Part shown: positions 44,034-55,917 of the stretch, piece by piece
How the letters are laid out: each line of letters opens with the position of its first letter
Position numbering within the stretch: position 1 is the stretch's first letter
Assembly (NCBI GenBank): GCA_025526915.1
Contig: JAHLKH010000148.1
Location: 1 to 64,000, forward strand
Length of the DNA: 64,000 nt
Direction of reading: 5' to 3'
Origin: Entophlyctis helioformis
Lineage: Eukaryota; Chytridiomycota; Chytridiomycetes; Chytridiales; Chytriomycetaceae
Notes under the pieces: model-generated
The model's database searches: none
Seen by the model: the letters and a program-made list of their open reading frames with translations, nothing else
Told to the model about the DNA's origin: nothing
Position numbers and translations under genes: made by a program

Positions 44034-45976
44034 ATGCACATACACTTTCACTTTAGGATCTTCTCCCTCGCCCTCGCCGCCTTCTCGTCTGTTGCTGCCC
44101 TTCCTGCTCCCCTGCAAGGCGTCCGCGATCTCCATGTCATGCACCGCCGCAGCCTCGGCAAGGATCTCCCACACTTCTTTCCCGACCCAGTGTACGAGCG
44201 GGTTTATGCCAGCCGTCCAAACTCTGGCAGTCTCGCCAGTCTTGCCGACTCGCCTGTGGACCCAAGCGAAGTCGGTGTTCAGTTCCTTGCTGCCAAGCTC
44301 GGCATCAGTCCATCAGACTTTGTCGTGGACAGCGAGTACACAGACAGCGTTGGGATCACGCACGTTTTCGTTACGCAGCTTATTGGCGGCATCCGCGTGT
44401 CCAACCACAACGCCGCCGTGCACGTCAAGGGCGACCGGGTGATCACGTACTCGTCGTCATTTGGCACCATGGGTCATATAGCCAAGCGCAACCTCGTTGT
44501 GGCCGAGCGCAAGACTCTTGTGCCGATCGATGTCGCCATTGCCAATGCCCGGGAAGCCGTCAATGCCGATGATGGCGACATGGTGCTCAACAGCGGCTTT
44601 ACGCCTGTCATGGAGTACATCCAGCTGCCTGGCGGAAAGCTCTCGTACAAGTTTGAGCTCAAGGACGACGCCGGCGGCAAGTGGGTGCAAGTCTGGGTGG
44701 ATGCTGCAACTGGTAAGTCATGCAAAGCACGCTTCTGTCAGTGGCCGTGTGCTGACGCGCATTCAATCTCATTGACTCTTTCTTCCACGCGCCAGGCGAT
44801 CTGGTCAATGTCATTGACTATGTCAATCAGGCCACGTACCGAGTCCTCTCGCTCCCAAAGACCGACCCAACGCAAGGATTTGATCTTGTTGCCAATCCCG
44901 AGTTCCTTCCGTCGTCCCCGCTTGGCTGGCTCAATGACGGCAAGTCCAACTTCACCAACACGATCGGCAACAACGTGGTCGCCAAGATTGCCGAATCCAG
45001 CCCGCCGCTTTTCGGCTCTTCCAACGACAAGGATGTATTCGAGTCGAACTGGGACGCCACAACATCACCAAGAACGCTCGCAAACAAGCAGGCATCCGCC
45101 GTCCATCTGTTCTACATTGTCAATGTCATGCACGACATCCTGTACCAGTACGGCTTCACCGAGGCGGCGGGCAACTTCCAGACCAACAACTTTGGCAAGG
45201 GCGGAACGGGCGGCGATCCAGTCATTGTCAATGTCCTCGCACGCGGCACGAACAACGCCAACTTTGCCACGCCAGCAGACGGCCAGTCGGGTGTCATGAA
45301 CATGTTTCCATTCACGTCCAGCGACCCCAACCGCGACTCGGGTCTCGACACTGTGATCCCGATCCACGAGTTTGCACACGGCGTATCCAACCGACTGACG
45401 GGCGGCTCACGCAACGGCAAGTGTCTGCAGACACGCCAGGCACGTGCACTGGGCGAGGGCTGGTCCGACTTTATCGCACTCGTCGTCACGGCCACGCGGC
45501 TCCAGACACGAACCACACCCGTCACATTCTCGTCATGGGTTGCCAACGACGCCAAGGGATTCCGCGGGTTCCCGTACACGGCCAATGTGCGCATCAACCC
45601 TCTGCGATTCAGCGACTTTACGCCCAACATCGAGCCGCATGACGGCGGAGAGATCTGGGCCACGATGCTGTGGGAAGTGTACTGGAACCTTGTGGACGCG
45701 AACGGGTACTCGAGCAACCTGTACGACGCGACGCAGGCGGCCGGCAATGTGGTGGCGCTGCAGCTTGTGATTGGCGGCATGACTCAGCAGCCATGCAATC
45801 CGACACTGCTGCAGGCCCGAGATGCGATCCTTGCGGCCGACGATGCCATCTACGACGGTAAGCATACTTGCGACATCTGGCGCGGGTTTGCCAAGCGCGG
45901 TGCCGGTGTTGGCGCCAGACTGCTCAAGGACAGCTTTGTTCCGCCGGCCGAATGCGTTGCGCCATCCAGCCCTTGA
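44034..45976 (+). CDS. M36 fungalysin-type secreted metalloprotease
   Basis: Two exons, 44034-44712 and 44796-45976 (83-nt intron), give about 619 residues. A signal peptide (HFRIFSLALAAFSSVAALPA) is followed by an FTP-type propeptide (about residues 45-200). The catalytic domain contains the HExxH zinc site, VIPIHEFAHGVSNRLTGG, and the downstream glutamate in ALGEGWSDFIALVV. The conserved HDGGEIWATMLWEVYWNLVD and the C-terminal HTCDIWRGFAKRGAGVGA are also present. Length and all zinc ligands are as expected for an active zymogen. These enzymes degrade extracellular protein; the family is expanded in several chytrids. Single copy here, in the 3' shadow of the duplicated ankyrin/tRNA block. 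Confidence 0.93.
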
Positions 45977-46033
45977 CGTTTGGGTTCGCCTGCCGAATAA
46001 AGCCATCTTGACGTCCAACTGCCAAAGCTCACG

Positions 46034-46691
46034 ATGGGAAACGTTGTGTCGGGAATGGGCGATGCTGTCGCAGACAAGGCCAAATCGGTCATGATGGTCA
46101 GCCAGGTCCAGTCGATGCGCCAGATGAAGAACCAGCGAGACATGCAGCTGGCCATTTCCATTGCCGGCACCCGCGACCGCGTGCTGTGGATGGGCGGTGC
46201 CATCACGACGCTGGCAAGTAGAGTCGGCGTCTGTCTGTTGCTTGCCAAGCCGGTCGGGTTGTCTGTCGCCAAGCAACAATAGCGCGTTGCTGACTGAGCG
46301 GCCGGACAGGGGCTGGTTGGAGTCGGGTCGCACCTTCGAGGCAAAAAGTTTCCATTGCCAGCCATTCCAGCCGTCATCGTCAGCACGCTGCTGGCCTTCC
46401 AGCTCGAGTTTGCGTACGGTGGCATGGGTGCGTGCGTACGTGCGTGCGTGCGTGCATTGTGACTGTTGAGTCCGATCCGCGACAGACGACTGACTTGCAG
46501 ATCTGCAATGCATAAAAGCCAACCGCATCTATGCCTCTGCTCTGAAAATCCGCAAGGAGGAGGGCTGGTGGTTCAACGAGCCGATGGAGCTGCCGCCGCT
46601 GATGCGCGAGCCGTACCGCAAGATCATGGACGACCAGAACAAGCAGCTGGCTGCGAAGGGGCTTCCGCCTGCAGAGGAATGGGCCAAATGA
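46034..46691 (+). CDS. PLGRKT-like small membrane protein
   Basis: Three exons. The last two end at 46437 and span 46501-46691. The first intron is ambiguous: 46218-46299 (GTAGAG donor, CTGACTGAG acceptor) and 46223-46310 both keep frame. The N-terminus MGNVVSG is a potential myristoylation start. An amphipathic QVQSMRQMKNQRDMQLAISI helix and two hydrophobic segments (LWMGGAITTLA and IPAVIVSTLLAFQLEFAYGG) follow. The C-terminus is charged, RIYASALKIRKEEGWWFNEP, ending EEWAK. This order matches the PLGRKT (plasminogen receptor KT, C9orf46) family, whose ancestral role outside animals is unknown. Call from family pattern, moderate. Confidence 0.6.
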
Positions 46692-46909
46692 AGCTTGAAG
46701 GTGCACTGCTGATTGTGCCTGCTGTCTGCGCCTTGCAACAAGAAGGGCATTGCATGGTGGCATCCAGCCATGTCAAGCGTCATTGATGAATGCTCGTAGA
46801 TCTCGCCGTCGACCTAAAGTCACTCATACTTGCTCGTCGATCTGCGCCGTCCATGCCGGCTTTGGTTTAGCACACCAGCCAACACGCGCAATCTCAGCCA
46901 AGAGCAGCC

Positions 46910-48399
46910 ATGTCCACAGCAAAGTGAGTCGTCGAGCCTCAGCGAGAGTGGCAGACGTCAGGCACACGCAGCGGCAGAGACGACATGCCCACACTCACAC
47001 ACTCACACCTGTCTGGTGCGGCATGGCGAGCTCCAGAAAGGTCCTGCAGGAGTTTGTCCACAAGGTCAAGTACCGCAACGACCTGCCCGAGATTCCGTTC
47101 GACCCAAAGCTGCTCGAGTATCCGTACCCCGAGGACCGGCTGTACCGCTTCCAGGCCAACTCGCTGTATGCGTCCACGCCGTACCCACTCTACACTGCCG
47201 ATGACGAGGCTGGCCTGCCCCTGTGCCCCATTGCCCACGGTCTCATCGAGCAAGCCTTTCGCAACGGTATGCAGCCGGCCACGTCCTCTTGGACGCACAG
47301 AGAGGGCTGACTGCTGCCTTTGCGGGGACAGAGCGAATCGAGGAGCCCACAGTGCCGCTTGATCCAGAAGACAGAGCACTGCTCGCACAGCCGACACTCC
47401 GAGTGGACGGCAGCGCGCCGGCACGGCTGCGTCCGATTGTGCCGTGGCTGCGTCGCACAGAGTACATCTCGCTCGAAGGCCGCACGTTTGGACGCAACCC
47501 GGATGCCGGCGTCGAGACGAAGATGGGCGTGTCCATCATGAAGGACGAGAATCTGCACAAGCTCATGGACCGCAGCAGAGAGGGCCAGATGAAGGCGATC
47601 GAAAACAGCTTCGACACGGTCAAGAAGATGAATATCAAGACGATCCGCCACCCTACCAAGCCAGACGTGACGCCTGTTGAGATTTTCCCCGTGTATCCCG
47701 ACTTTGAGTTCTGGCCCAACTCGTACGTGCTTGCAACGTACGACGAAGATCCGCTGTCCAAGGGCTCGTCGACCAGCGGCACGAAGCGCAACGTGGGTGA
47801 TTGCATTCTCCGGGATCAGCGGCAGCGAGGCGACTAACGATGCGGTGCCGACAGACCGAGCAAGAGCGCGAGCACGATCTCAAGCTCGAGGAGTCGCTGA
47901 TCAAGCCGCTAAAGACGCACACAGACTATGAACAGCAGCCCATCATGGCGCTGTATGCACCAACGCTGGCTACGGCATCCAAGCTGCGCGAGAAGCGGTC
48001 GCGCATGGAGATGGAGGACTATGACGAGGATGAGGGCTTTGGACAGGTGTACGAGTACGAGTTCCGGCGAGACTTTGAGCCCCGGACGGCCGAGTTGACG
48101 TACCCGTTCTTTGTGGAGATTCGCAAAGACGACGGCGGCGCCTTTTACAGTCCGATCACGAAGCGGCTGACGCTGCGCAAGAAGCGCAACCTTGTAAGTG
48201 CGAGCCTTGACACTGGAGCGTGGGCCGGTCAATTGACGATTGTTGGCTGCAGAACAACCGGTACGAGGACGAGGAGATCGAGGAGAAGCCGACCAAGGTG
48301 GTGGTGTCGCAGCGCGCATTCACCGAGAGCGAGGAGCAGGAGCGCGAGCAGCGCATGCAGGATCTGCTTCAGCGTGGCGACGACTATGAGTCGTCCTGA
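46910..48399 (+). CDS. PAF1: PAF1, RNA polymerase II-associated factor 1
   Basis: Five exons with a 14-nt first exon: 46910-46923, 47037-47266, 47332-47792, 47855-48193 and 48253-48399 (396 residues, exact phase sum). Conserved segments: VLQEFVHKVKYRNDLPEIPF, EYPYPEDRLYRFQANSLYAS, then PWLRRTEYISLEGRTFGRN. VEIFPVYPDFEFWPNSYVLA and FEPRTAELTYPFFV follow. The C-terminus is acidic and charged (NNRYEDEEIEEKPTKVVV). It is the core of the PAF complex that controls elongation and histone modification. Adjacent to RPB10, another RNA polymerase gene, though no operon logic applies. Confidence 0.93.
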
Positions 48400-48505
48400 G
48401 GGTGTTGAATAAAGTCACGTGACAAGATGGTGTTGTCGAGATTTCCTCGCCGAAGGTGTCCAGCGAGAGCGACAACCAGTGAGTCGCTGTGCGGGAGAGG
48501 CCAGC

Positions 48506-48577
48506 TGGCCGACTGGCCGACTGGCTGACCGACTGACCGACTGACCGACTGACCGACTGACCGACTGACCGACTGGC
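48506..48577 (+). repeat. GACCGACT minisatellite between PAF1 and RPB10
   Basis: Roughly nine units, beginning as GGCCGACT/GGCTGACC and becoming perfect GACCGACT, within the 212-bp tandem intergenic region upstream of RPB10. Related to the GACT arrays found in two introns of this window. Confidence 0.85.
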
Positions 48578-48611
48578 TGTGCCCGCCAACGGCGCCTAGA
48601 CAGAGACCGCC

Positions 48612-49123
48612 ATGATTATCCCAGTGCGTTGCTTCAGGTGAGGGCAGGCAGACATGCACAGACAGACGCCGATGCAGACGCCGACAGACTGACGCTCTGG
48701 CTGCGACAGCTGCGGCAAGGTCGTCGGCGACAAGTGGAACCCGTACCTCGCGCTGCTGCAGGCAGACTACACCGAGGGCCAGGCGCTGGACGAGCTGGGT
48801 CTCAAGCGCTACTGCTGCCGCCGCATGGTGCTCTCGCACATTGACTTTATCGAAAAGATCCTGCAGTGCGTTGTCTGCTTGCTCTGCTTGCTCTGCTTGC
48901 TCTGCTTGTCCTGCTTGCCCTCTCTGCCGATGCCTATGCCGATGCCCATGCTTCTGTCCATGCCCATGCCCGCTGGCTGTTGGATGCGCATGCATGCCTG
49001 CCTGCATGCCTGGCTTCAACGGCCTGCGCTTTTCTTTGCGCCCGCATCGCAATGCGCGCAGACACTGACCTTGCCCGATGACGTGATCAACACACATCCA
49101 GCTACGGCGCTCACAAGGCTTAA
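48612..49123 (+). CDS. RPB10: RPB10 (RPABC5), shared RNA polymerase subunit
   Basis: Three exons, 48612-48637, 48710-48865 and 49102-49123, encode 67 residues, the usual length. The start [18 protein letters not shown] contains the first zinc pair; [20 protein letters not shown] contains the second. The last exon supplies only HYGAHKA. The protein binds zinc and sits in RNA polymerases I, II and III. The second intron is long for this genome (236 nt) and contains a TCTGCTTGC tandem stretch (48875-48912). Confidence 0.95.
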
Positions 49124-49224
49124 GCCCGCCGTCGCCCCTCCTCTCTGTCAATACCGTCACGCCCGTCTCCATCTCGGTGCCCGTTCGCATAATGAAATGG
49201 CGGCTCTTAATCATCATCTTGTGT

Positions 49225-52200
49225 TTACTGCTGGTATGGCCGGGCTTTGAGGATCCGGATGCCTTCAAGCAGCCGGTCAAGCTCGTCGCGGAACACCTGG
49301 ATCTCGCGGTCCTTGCTGCACACGGTCCCGCGCAGCTGCTCGATCTCGGCGGTGAGCGCCTGGATGCGCTCGTCGCTGGCATCGCTGGTGTGGCGGGGAC
49401 GCACAGACAACAGCCGCGCAATCTCGAGCTCCCGGCGGTGTGCAGAGTGCTCCAGTTCGCGAATGCGCGCAGAGAGACCCTCAAAGTGATGCATGGCGGG
49501 CGGCCATCCCTGCTTGGCGGCATCGAGCGCAGCAGACAGCCGCTGCGAGTGGGACTCGAGTCGCGACACCGGTGTCGCGCAGCTTTTGCGCTTCGGCCTG
49601 AAGTCGTTGCAGCTCGGCCTCTTTGCCCTCTGTCCATGTCCGTGCCGCCTCCGTGTCAGACGCCTGCTTGCGCGCTTGCGCCAGCTCAGCCTCGAGTGCC
49701 GCCACGCGACGCTTGAGTCGTCTAACGATTGCGCTTCGACGGTCGCCGCCATTTGCCACTCCGCCCGCATCATCGCCACTGCCTTCAGAGCCGTCCGTTC
49801 CGTCCAGTCCACCGCTGCCAACACTGTCTTTGCGTCGAGACCGCCTCGACCGGTCCCCAGCAGCAAACTCTTTCCGCAGCATCTCCAGCGCTCGCTCATG
49901 GTGCGCGAGCGCCAGTTTCGCGCTCTCTTCCTGCGCTTGCTTGAGGATCCCGATCGTCGTCTCGTGCACAGCCTGTCGCGTGCCCTCGGATATTTCAAGC
50001 CGGTTCTTGAGGTCGGCAACAGCACTGCGCTCGGCCTCCAGCTCGCGTCTCAGTCGGTGGATCTCGTCTTGGCGTGCCTGGTCGTCGACGGCCAGAACGG
50101 CGCGGCTGAGCTCGTGCTGCAGGTGAGTGATGCGCGTCTGGTGGTCGGCTATGAGTGCGTCCTTTTCCCTGAGACGGGCCGCTGTGTCGGCTTCGGCTAG
50201 TTGGCGGGACTGCACAAGGTCTTGGATGCGTGCCGATTGGTCGTCGACAAGACGGTCGAGCTCCATGAGTCGCTTGTGCAGTGCGATGTTGCGGTCGCGT
50301 GATGTTTCGGCTGATATCGTTTCAACGCCGTCTGCCACTGCTGCTGCCACTGTGTCGTCTCCCTCCCGTGCTGCGGTCGTTCCACTGGCTGTGGAGGCGA
50401 CTGGCGCGTGGTTGGGGGCTTCAGGCCTTGCTCGTGGCTTCTGATATGGCTGGCTGCCTCTGCCTCTGCGCGCCGTTGCGCCTGCCTGGCGTCTTCGGCA
50501 GTTGCTGCCTGCAGATCAGCGACACAAATCTCGAGTTCCTGGATCTGCCGCTCATAGTGCACCTGCATCCGCTTCATCTGCACGTCCACACCAATCACAA
50601 TCCAGTCAGCCATCTCCCACACAAGGCAAGATACATGGGTTCGTGTGTACCTCGTCTTGAGCAGTCCGTGTCGCGTGCTGCGACTCCTCAACAGCCGTCT
50701 CGTAGTCACGCTCAAGTTTCCGCACACGTTGCTTTAGATGCCGCATGTAGTCCAGATCGTCAATCACGGGTCGAGGCGCAGACACGACTTCGGACACAAG
50801 CAGTCCAGGCGACCGCAGCATCAGTTGTTGTCTCGCCGCTACCAGCCGCTGTGTCTCTTCTCGCAGACTTTCGACTTCGCGCTCAAGATCCTTGATACGA
50901 CGCACATCGGCAGGAACGCGCTTGACAGACGCAGCCGCCGTGGCGGTGCCGGGTTTGACGCCCTTGCGGCCATCGACAGCCGTCTTGTCGCTAGCGCTGT
51001 GCAACGACTCCAAGACCGCCACATCACGCTCAGCCTTGCTGAGAGCAGCACGCAGGTCACGGATGACCGACTCCTGGGTCTCCATGCTGCGAACGGCGTC
51101 TGACAGCATCTCTTGCACTTCGGCATACCGCTCAACGCGGCCCTCCAGCTCGACAATGTACGTCTCGTACTTTTCGCGCGCCACCTTATGCTCAGCCTCA
51201 AGTTTCTTGAGCCGCTCCGGATCAGCGCCTTGGAGGCTCTCCAAGCTCGTCTGCGCATCACCGAGCTGCGCCTCCAGCTGCGAGATCCGCGCACGGAGAT
51301 CCGTCTCGCGCGTCTTGGCCGTGTGTCTAAGCGTCGCAAGCTCGGCTTCCAGTCGCTCAATACGCACCTGAGATCGGGCAGCCGCAAAATCGCCCAGCAC
51401 ACCTGCCACTGCCGGTGTGTCTGCAACACCAGGCGCCGCATCGCCTTCCGGCCCCGCTGCCACTGCACGTTCAACAGACACATCGCCTGTGCGGCCTGCC
51501 CCCAGCACCTGCGATCGAAGAGCCTGGTTTTCCCGCACAAGCGCCTCGTGTTTCAAGTAGAATCGCTGCTCGGCTTCTTTGGCTTCGCGGACCAGCATCT
51601 TGACCTTTTCCGTGAGCTTCTCGTTCTCGGTCTGGTACCCCCTGATCAGCACTTCCTGGTCATTGAGCTCCTTACGCAGTGCCTCTGCTTCGGCCGTGCT
51701 GAGCAGCGGCTCGTCTCTCAGTCGCCGCGGTGCAGACTGTGCAGTTGACATCTGATCGGCAAGCCGGTTCTCGAGAAACTGGATCTGGTCGCGGAGGTTG
51801 GACGACTCGGCAGTCTTGGCGGCGGATTCGGATTGGAGAGCGGACACTTGGTCGCGAAGTGTGTGGATGGTGGTATAGAGGTGGGCGAGATCGATGGGCG
51901 GCGGCTGGTGTTGGCCAAAAACAAATCCGGGATGCTGATCGAGTGGCGTGGATGTCGGCTGGATGCCGATGGAGGTGATGGCGGAACAGTGTCGTTGATG
52001 GGCTGAGACGGTTGGCTGGCGGGTGGCGGCTGAACAGGTTCGTGCTTGATGGACTGCCGTGACCGAGATCGACCACGGCGCGTCTGCTGCATCTGCATCC
52101 GCGTTTGCATGTGTCGGTTGATATTGAGTCTGATCAGCCAAATGAGTTGCCTGCGGAACAACAATGCGTGCCAAAGTCGCGGATGCTGTGCGCTGTGCGA

Positions 52201-54862
52201 CCAGCGGTATGTTGGCTGGATTGCCGATGATCAGCCTGTGCCACAAACCGCGCGTTTGTACGTTGCAATGCCAACTGGCGTGCCTGCTGCGTCACATTCG
52301 CCTTTTGAGGATCATCACCGTCAGCCTGCCTGGTGGCTGGCTTGCCAGCCTTGTGCAGCGCAAGGGCCGTCTTGCCCTTGGTACTATTGGCGCTTGAAGC
52401 GGCTGGCCGATTGCCTCTGGCTGCTGCTCCTGCTGTTAGCCCACCACCAGCAACTGTTCCAGGTCGTTTGCTGGCAGCTGGCACGGCAATCGGCAGACTC
52501 TTTCGCGACATGGGGATCTTGGACGATGGGACGCGAGCCACCACACTATAAAGCGGCGCACGCTGCTTGGTCGGAGAAGCAGACTTTGATCGAGCAGGGA
52601 CAGCTGGACTCCGGCTGGTAGTCGTGGCAGCGGTCGATGGACGCCGTGGGCTTTTGGAGGGTGGCGATGTGCTCCATGTTCATCGCGAGAAGATCTGCAA
52701 ACGACAGGTACTCGCCGGCCATCGGTTTGGCAGGAGCTGACTCTGTATCAGAGGTGGCAGTGTCTGGATGCTGAGCCGGCTTTGGGACATGGTCGAGCTG
52801 CAGAACTGCCGATGGGGCGTCACGAGGCGGCTCTGGAGAGGCTGGTTCCAATGGTTGGTTTGCATGACGGTGCTCGTTGCGCCGAGTGTCGACAAGACTG
52901 CGTAATGCTGCCGTCGACTGCTTGATGTCAGCGTCTGTATCGGCATCTGCTGGTGGGATCCACGGCCTTGTCAAACTTGTCTCGGACACCTGGGGTGCTG
53001 CTGCTATGGCCGGAGTAGGTTGGGCGGATCTGCGCTAGAACCAGCATCAGGTGTCTGGTGCTCAGATGGCGCGTCAGGAGTCGGTGTGGAATGGTCCAGC
53101 TGCGGCTCAGGTAGCTTTGCTTGCGATTGACGCGTGGGTGTTGATGGCCCGCTCTCGGCACTGCTCTGGTCAGTTTCCTCTGCTCGTATCGCTGGTAGGG
53201 GTGCTTGGCAAAGTAGCATGTGAGCCAATATCCAGCCATGAATATCAGGCCAGGACTTACTTGCTGGCGCTGTGACAGGAACACTTGTGGGAGCAGACGA
53301 CAACGACTCGGACGTCATTGCCATACCGCTCACATCTCCAGTACTAGCCGTTGCTTGTTGATGGTGATCTGCAGGAGGCTCGACTTGAGCACGGGATGCA
53401 GATGAATCGCTCGACAAAGGCTGGCCCTCGGTGGGAAGGTTCTGCTCGTGGATGTCCGAGACAGAATCAAACGACATTGAGTACGTGTCCATTGTATCTC
53501 CGACCCCAGACCACAGATGCCTTCCAAGGCCGGAGCAGCAACCTCTTTGTGTGCGACAGGCGTTTCATGGACCTCGGCGGCAGCAGCGGTGTCGATGGCT
53601 CCACCACTCGATACTGCGTCAACAGCAACAGCGACGGAAACGCGATCGTCATCCGAGTCGAGATCCTTGAGCCACCGTCGCGAGTCCAGTGCGGCGTCCA
53701 GCATGTCGCCAAAATCGCTGGCAACTACACGACTGTGCATGCCGACATCCGACAGGCCGTCATCGGACACGTCGCAGCCAGCGCACCATAGTCCAGCGAC
53801 TTGTCCTTATCGCGTGCATGCTGTTTCATGGCCGCAAAGAACCGGTTCTTGTCGTCCTCTGTCGTGTCCAGGACAAGCGATACAGGGTCGGCATCTTCAA
53901 ACGAGTCAGCATACTCGTCGTCGACAGTCTCTGCTGGTGCTCCTGCTGCTGGTGCGTCTGGGACGGACGGTGGTTCTGGATGTGGCCCTCAATCATGCCA
54001 ATGCCGGACAGACTTGAACCGAGTGAGGACGACGAGATGATCTCGTCTGCGGGTCGTGGCTGTGGCTCAGCGTCCGAGACGATGGATGTGCGATCGGCCG
54101 TCCTGGGTTGTGCCGGCAGCAGCTCCGGTGCTCCACTTGATGCAGACACCGACTCGCTCGCTTGGACCTGATCGGCTGGCTGGCTGTCTGCCAGTTGCTG
54201 GGCAGCCTGCATGTCGGTTGTGCGAGGCGGAGCTGGAGCTGCCACAGGCTCGACCGTCTTTGGCTTGATCCATCTGCTGGCAGCTTGCTGTTTCCCGTCG
54301 TCGTCGTCTTCGTCGTCTTCGTCTGTGGTGGTGGCAGGCAGGCGTGCACCAGCAGCTGCACCAGCGTCGATGGCGGCTGCATAGGCGACGGCTGCGCTGC
54401 GTGATCCGCTTGCCGGCCGACCACCACCACCACCACCACCACCACCACCACCACCACCAGCGCCACTCTTGGTCGACGACGACGACGAGCGCGCGAGCCT
54501 GCGCTGACGGAGTTCCTCAATGCGCTGCTTGATGGAGGACGCTGTCATGGACTCGGTCGGTGCTGCCTGCGCTGCTGCTGCTGCTGCTGCAGTCTTCGCC
54601 GGTGCTCCGTTGGCCTTGCCCTTGCCCTTCAAGGCCGGCTTGGCAGCAGCAGCAGCAGCAGTCTTTGCACTCGCCGTCTTGGTTCTGGACGCCGACGACG
54701 CCGATGTCCGACTGCGCCGACTCGCACCGACGCTCGACGGCTCGTCGTCCGACGACGTCTGTCCACGAGCCAGTCAGCCAGCCAGCGAGCGGCGGGTGGC
54801 GAGCGAGTGTCTGCTGCATGCACAGGCCGCACCTGCTGCAGAAAGGCCTCGAGCGACGACAT
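49225..54862 (-). CDS. CEP162-like coiled-coil basal-body protein, with several apparent frameshifts
   Basis: Start [10 protein letters not shown] at 54862 (exon 54833-54862), second exon from 54758 with acidic and serine-rich disorder, then coding segments down to a stop at 49225. Recognisable blocks: [20 protein letters not shown], then [20 protein letters not shown], and [40 protein letters not shown] and a C-terminal [16 protein letters not shown] complete them. The order matches CEP162, a microtubule-binding protein at the distal centriole/transition zone needed for cilia. One clear intron is 50578-50650. Frame changes of one base occur near 53504 (a C4 run, probably C5), 52660, between 50420 and 50470, and at a palindrome at 49562-49579 (opposite sign). 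Exon map in 51700-54700 is incomplete. Presence implies a flagellated stage. Confidence 0.55.
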
Positions 54863-54957
54863 GGCTGCGAATGCGCAGCAGTCCACGTCCGAGTGCACGT
54901 CAAGTGCTCGATAAGTGTATGGAAACGGGGGTTGTATTCACAAAGGGTGTTCAGGCA

Positions 54958-55917
54958 TTACATACACACAGGCGAGCGGGGCATGGGGCTGGCGAGCACG
55001 TCGGGCGACGCCATGCCCAGCGCCATGAGGCTCGTGCGGATAGGCGCGGGCGATCGCGGCAGACTCGGAGCAGACGCAGAGGCAGCAGCAGCCAGCTTGG
55101 CCACTGCCTGCTGGAAGGCCGCCTGGTTGTCCCTGCCCGACAGCAGGAACGCGTCCTTGACAGGCGAGGCCATCGCAGCAGACTCGTGCGAGTCGATCTG
55201 CAGCTTGAGCATCGCCTGGTCCACGGCACTGATGCTCTCGATGCTCGTGGGCCGCGATCCGCCCGACACGCTGGGCGGCTTGGACGACTTGGCGCGCACC
55301 GCGAGCGGCATGATTGGAGCGGGCGATGCCACCACCGGCATGTCCATGTGGGCCGGCCAGCCATGGTGGCTGCTCGCGTGGCTGGAGCTCAGCGTCTGCA
55401 TGGATCCGGGGCCGGACACGGGCTCGTCCACCGACATGGTGTCGAGAAAGTCAAAGGCGACGGCCGATGCACGGCGGCCGCGCGTGCGGTTGGGGAACGG
55501 GTTGTTGATGCGCGGGATGCTCGTAAAGATGGCATGCAGCTCCTCGGCAGCCAGCTGGTCCATGTCCGACACGAACGCATCGCTCGCCACCCCAGCAAGC
55601 TCGTCGGTGGGCGACGAGACCGAGGCGTACGGCAGCGTGTGCGACGAGAAGACAACGGCCGAGTGCGGACGCCACGACATGAACTCTTCAAGGGGCGATC
55701 GGCTGGCAGACTTGAGGGGCGAGTTCAAGGCGCCGGACGTTGTGTAGTTGTACGAGTGCTGCTGCTGCTGCTGCTGGTGGCCGACTAGCGTGGACAGGAT
55801 GGGCCGCAGGGGCGTGGGCGCCATGTGCGAGTGTGCCGAGTGCGAGGCGGCGGCGGCAGTGGAGAGTGCTGAGGCGGCCATTCTGCACGACTTTGGGCTG
55901 ACGACGAACGAGGGCAT
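54958..55917 (-). CDS. Serine/alanine-rich protein of unknown function
   Basis: Intronless frame of 319 residues from the ATG at 55917; an upstream GTG codon in frame is not used as a start. The product is disordered-looking, with a six-residue glutamine run, SPLKSASRSPLEEFMSW and several SP/TP sites of the kind targeted by proline-directed kinases. An INNPFPNRTRGRRAS basic motif and an alanine-rich C-terminus ending PMPRSPVCM are also seen. No domain recognised. High GC3 across the whole frame supports coding. A transcription or cell-cycle regulator would fit the composition but is not shown. Confidence 0.55.
   Translation of the reverse strand: MPSFVVSPKSCRMAASALSTAAAASHSAHSHMAPTPLRPILSTLVGHQQQQQQHSYNYTTSGALNSPLKSASRSPLEEFMSWRPHSAVVFSSHTLPYASVSSPTDELAGVASDAFVSDMDQLAAEELHAIFTSIPRINNPFPNRTRGRRASAVAFDFLDTMSVDEPVSGPGSMQTLSSSHASSHHGWPAHMDMPVVASPAPIMPLAVRAKSSKPPSVSGGSRPTSIESISAVDQAMLKLQIDSHESAAMASPVKDAFLLSGRDNQAAFQQAVAKLAAAASASAPSLPRSPAPIRTSLMALGMASPDVLASPMPRSPVCM

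Noticed and set aside
48527..48577. CRISPR-like array
   Set aside because: The unit is 8 bp without spacers, so it is a minisatellite; the DNA is eukaryotic and no cas-like genes exist.
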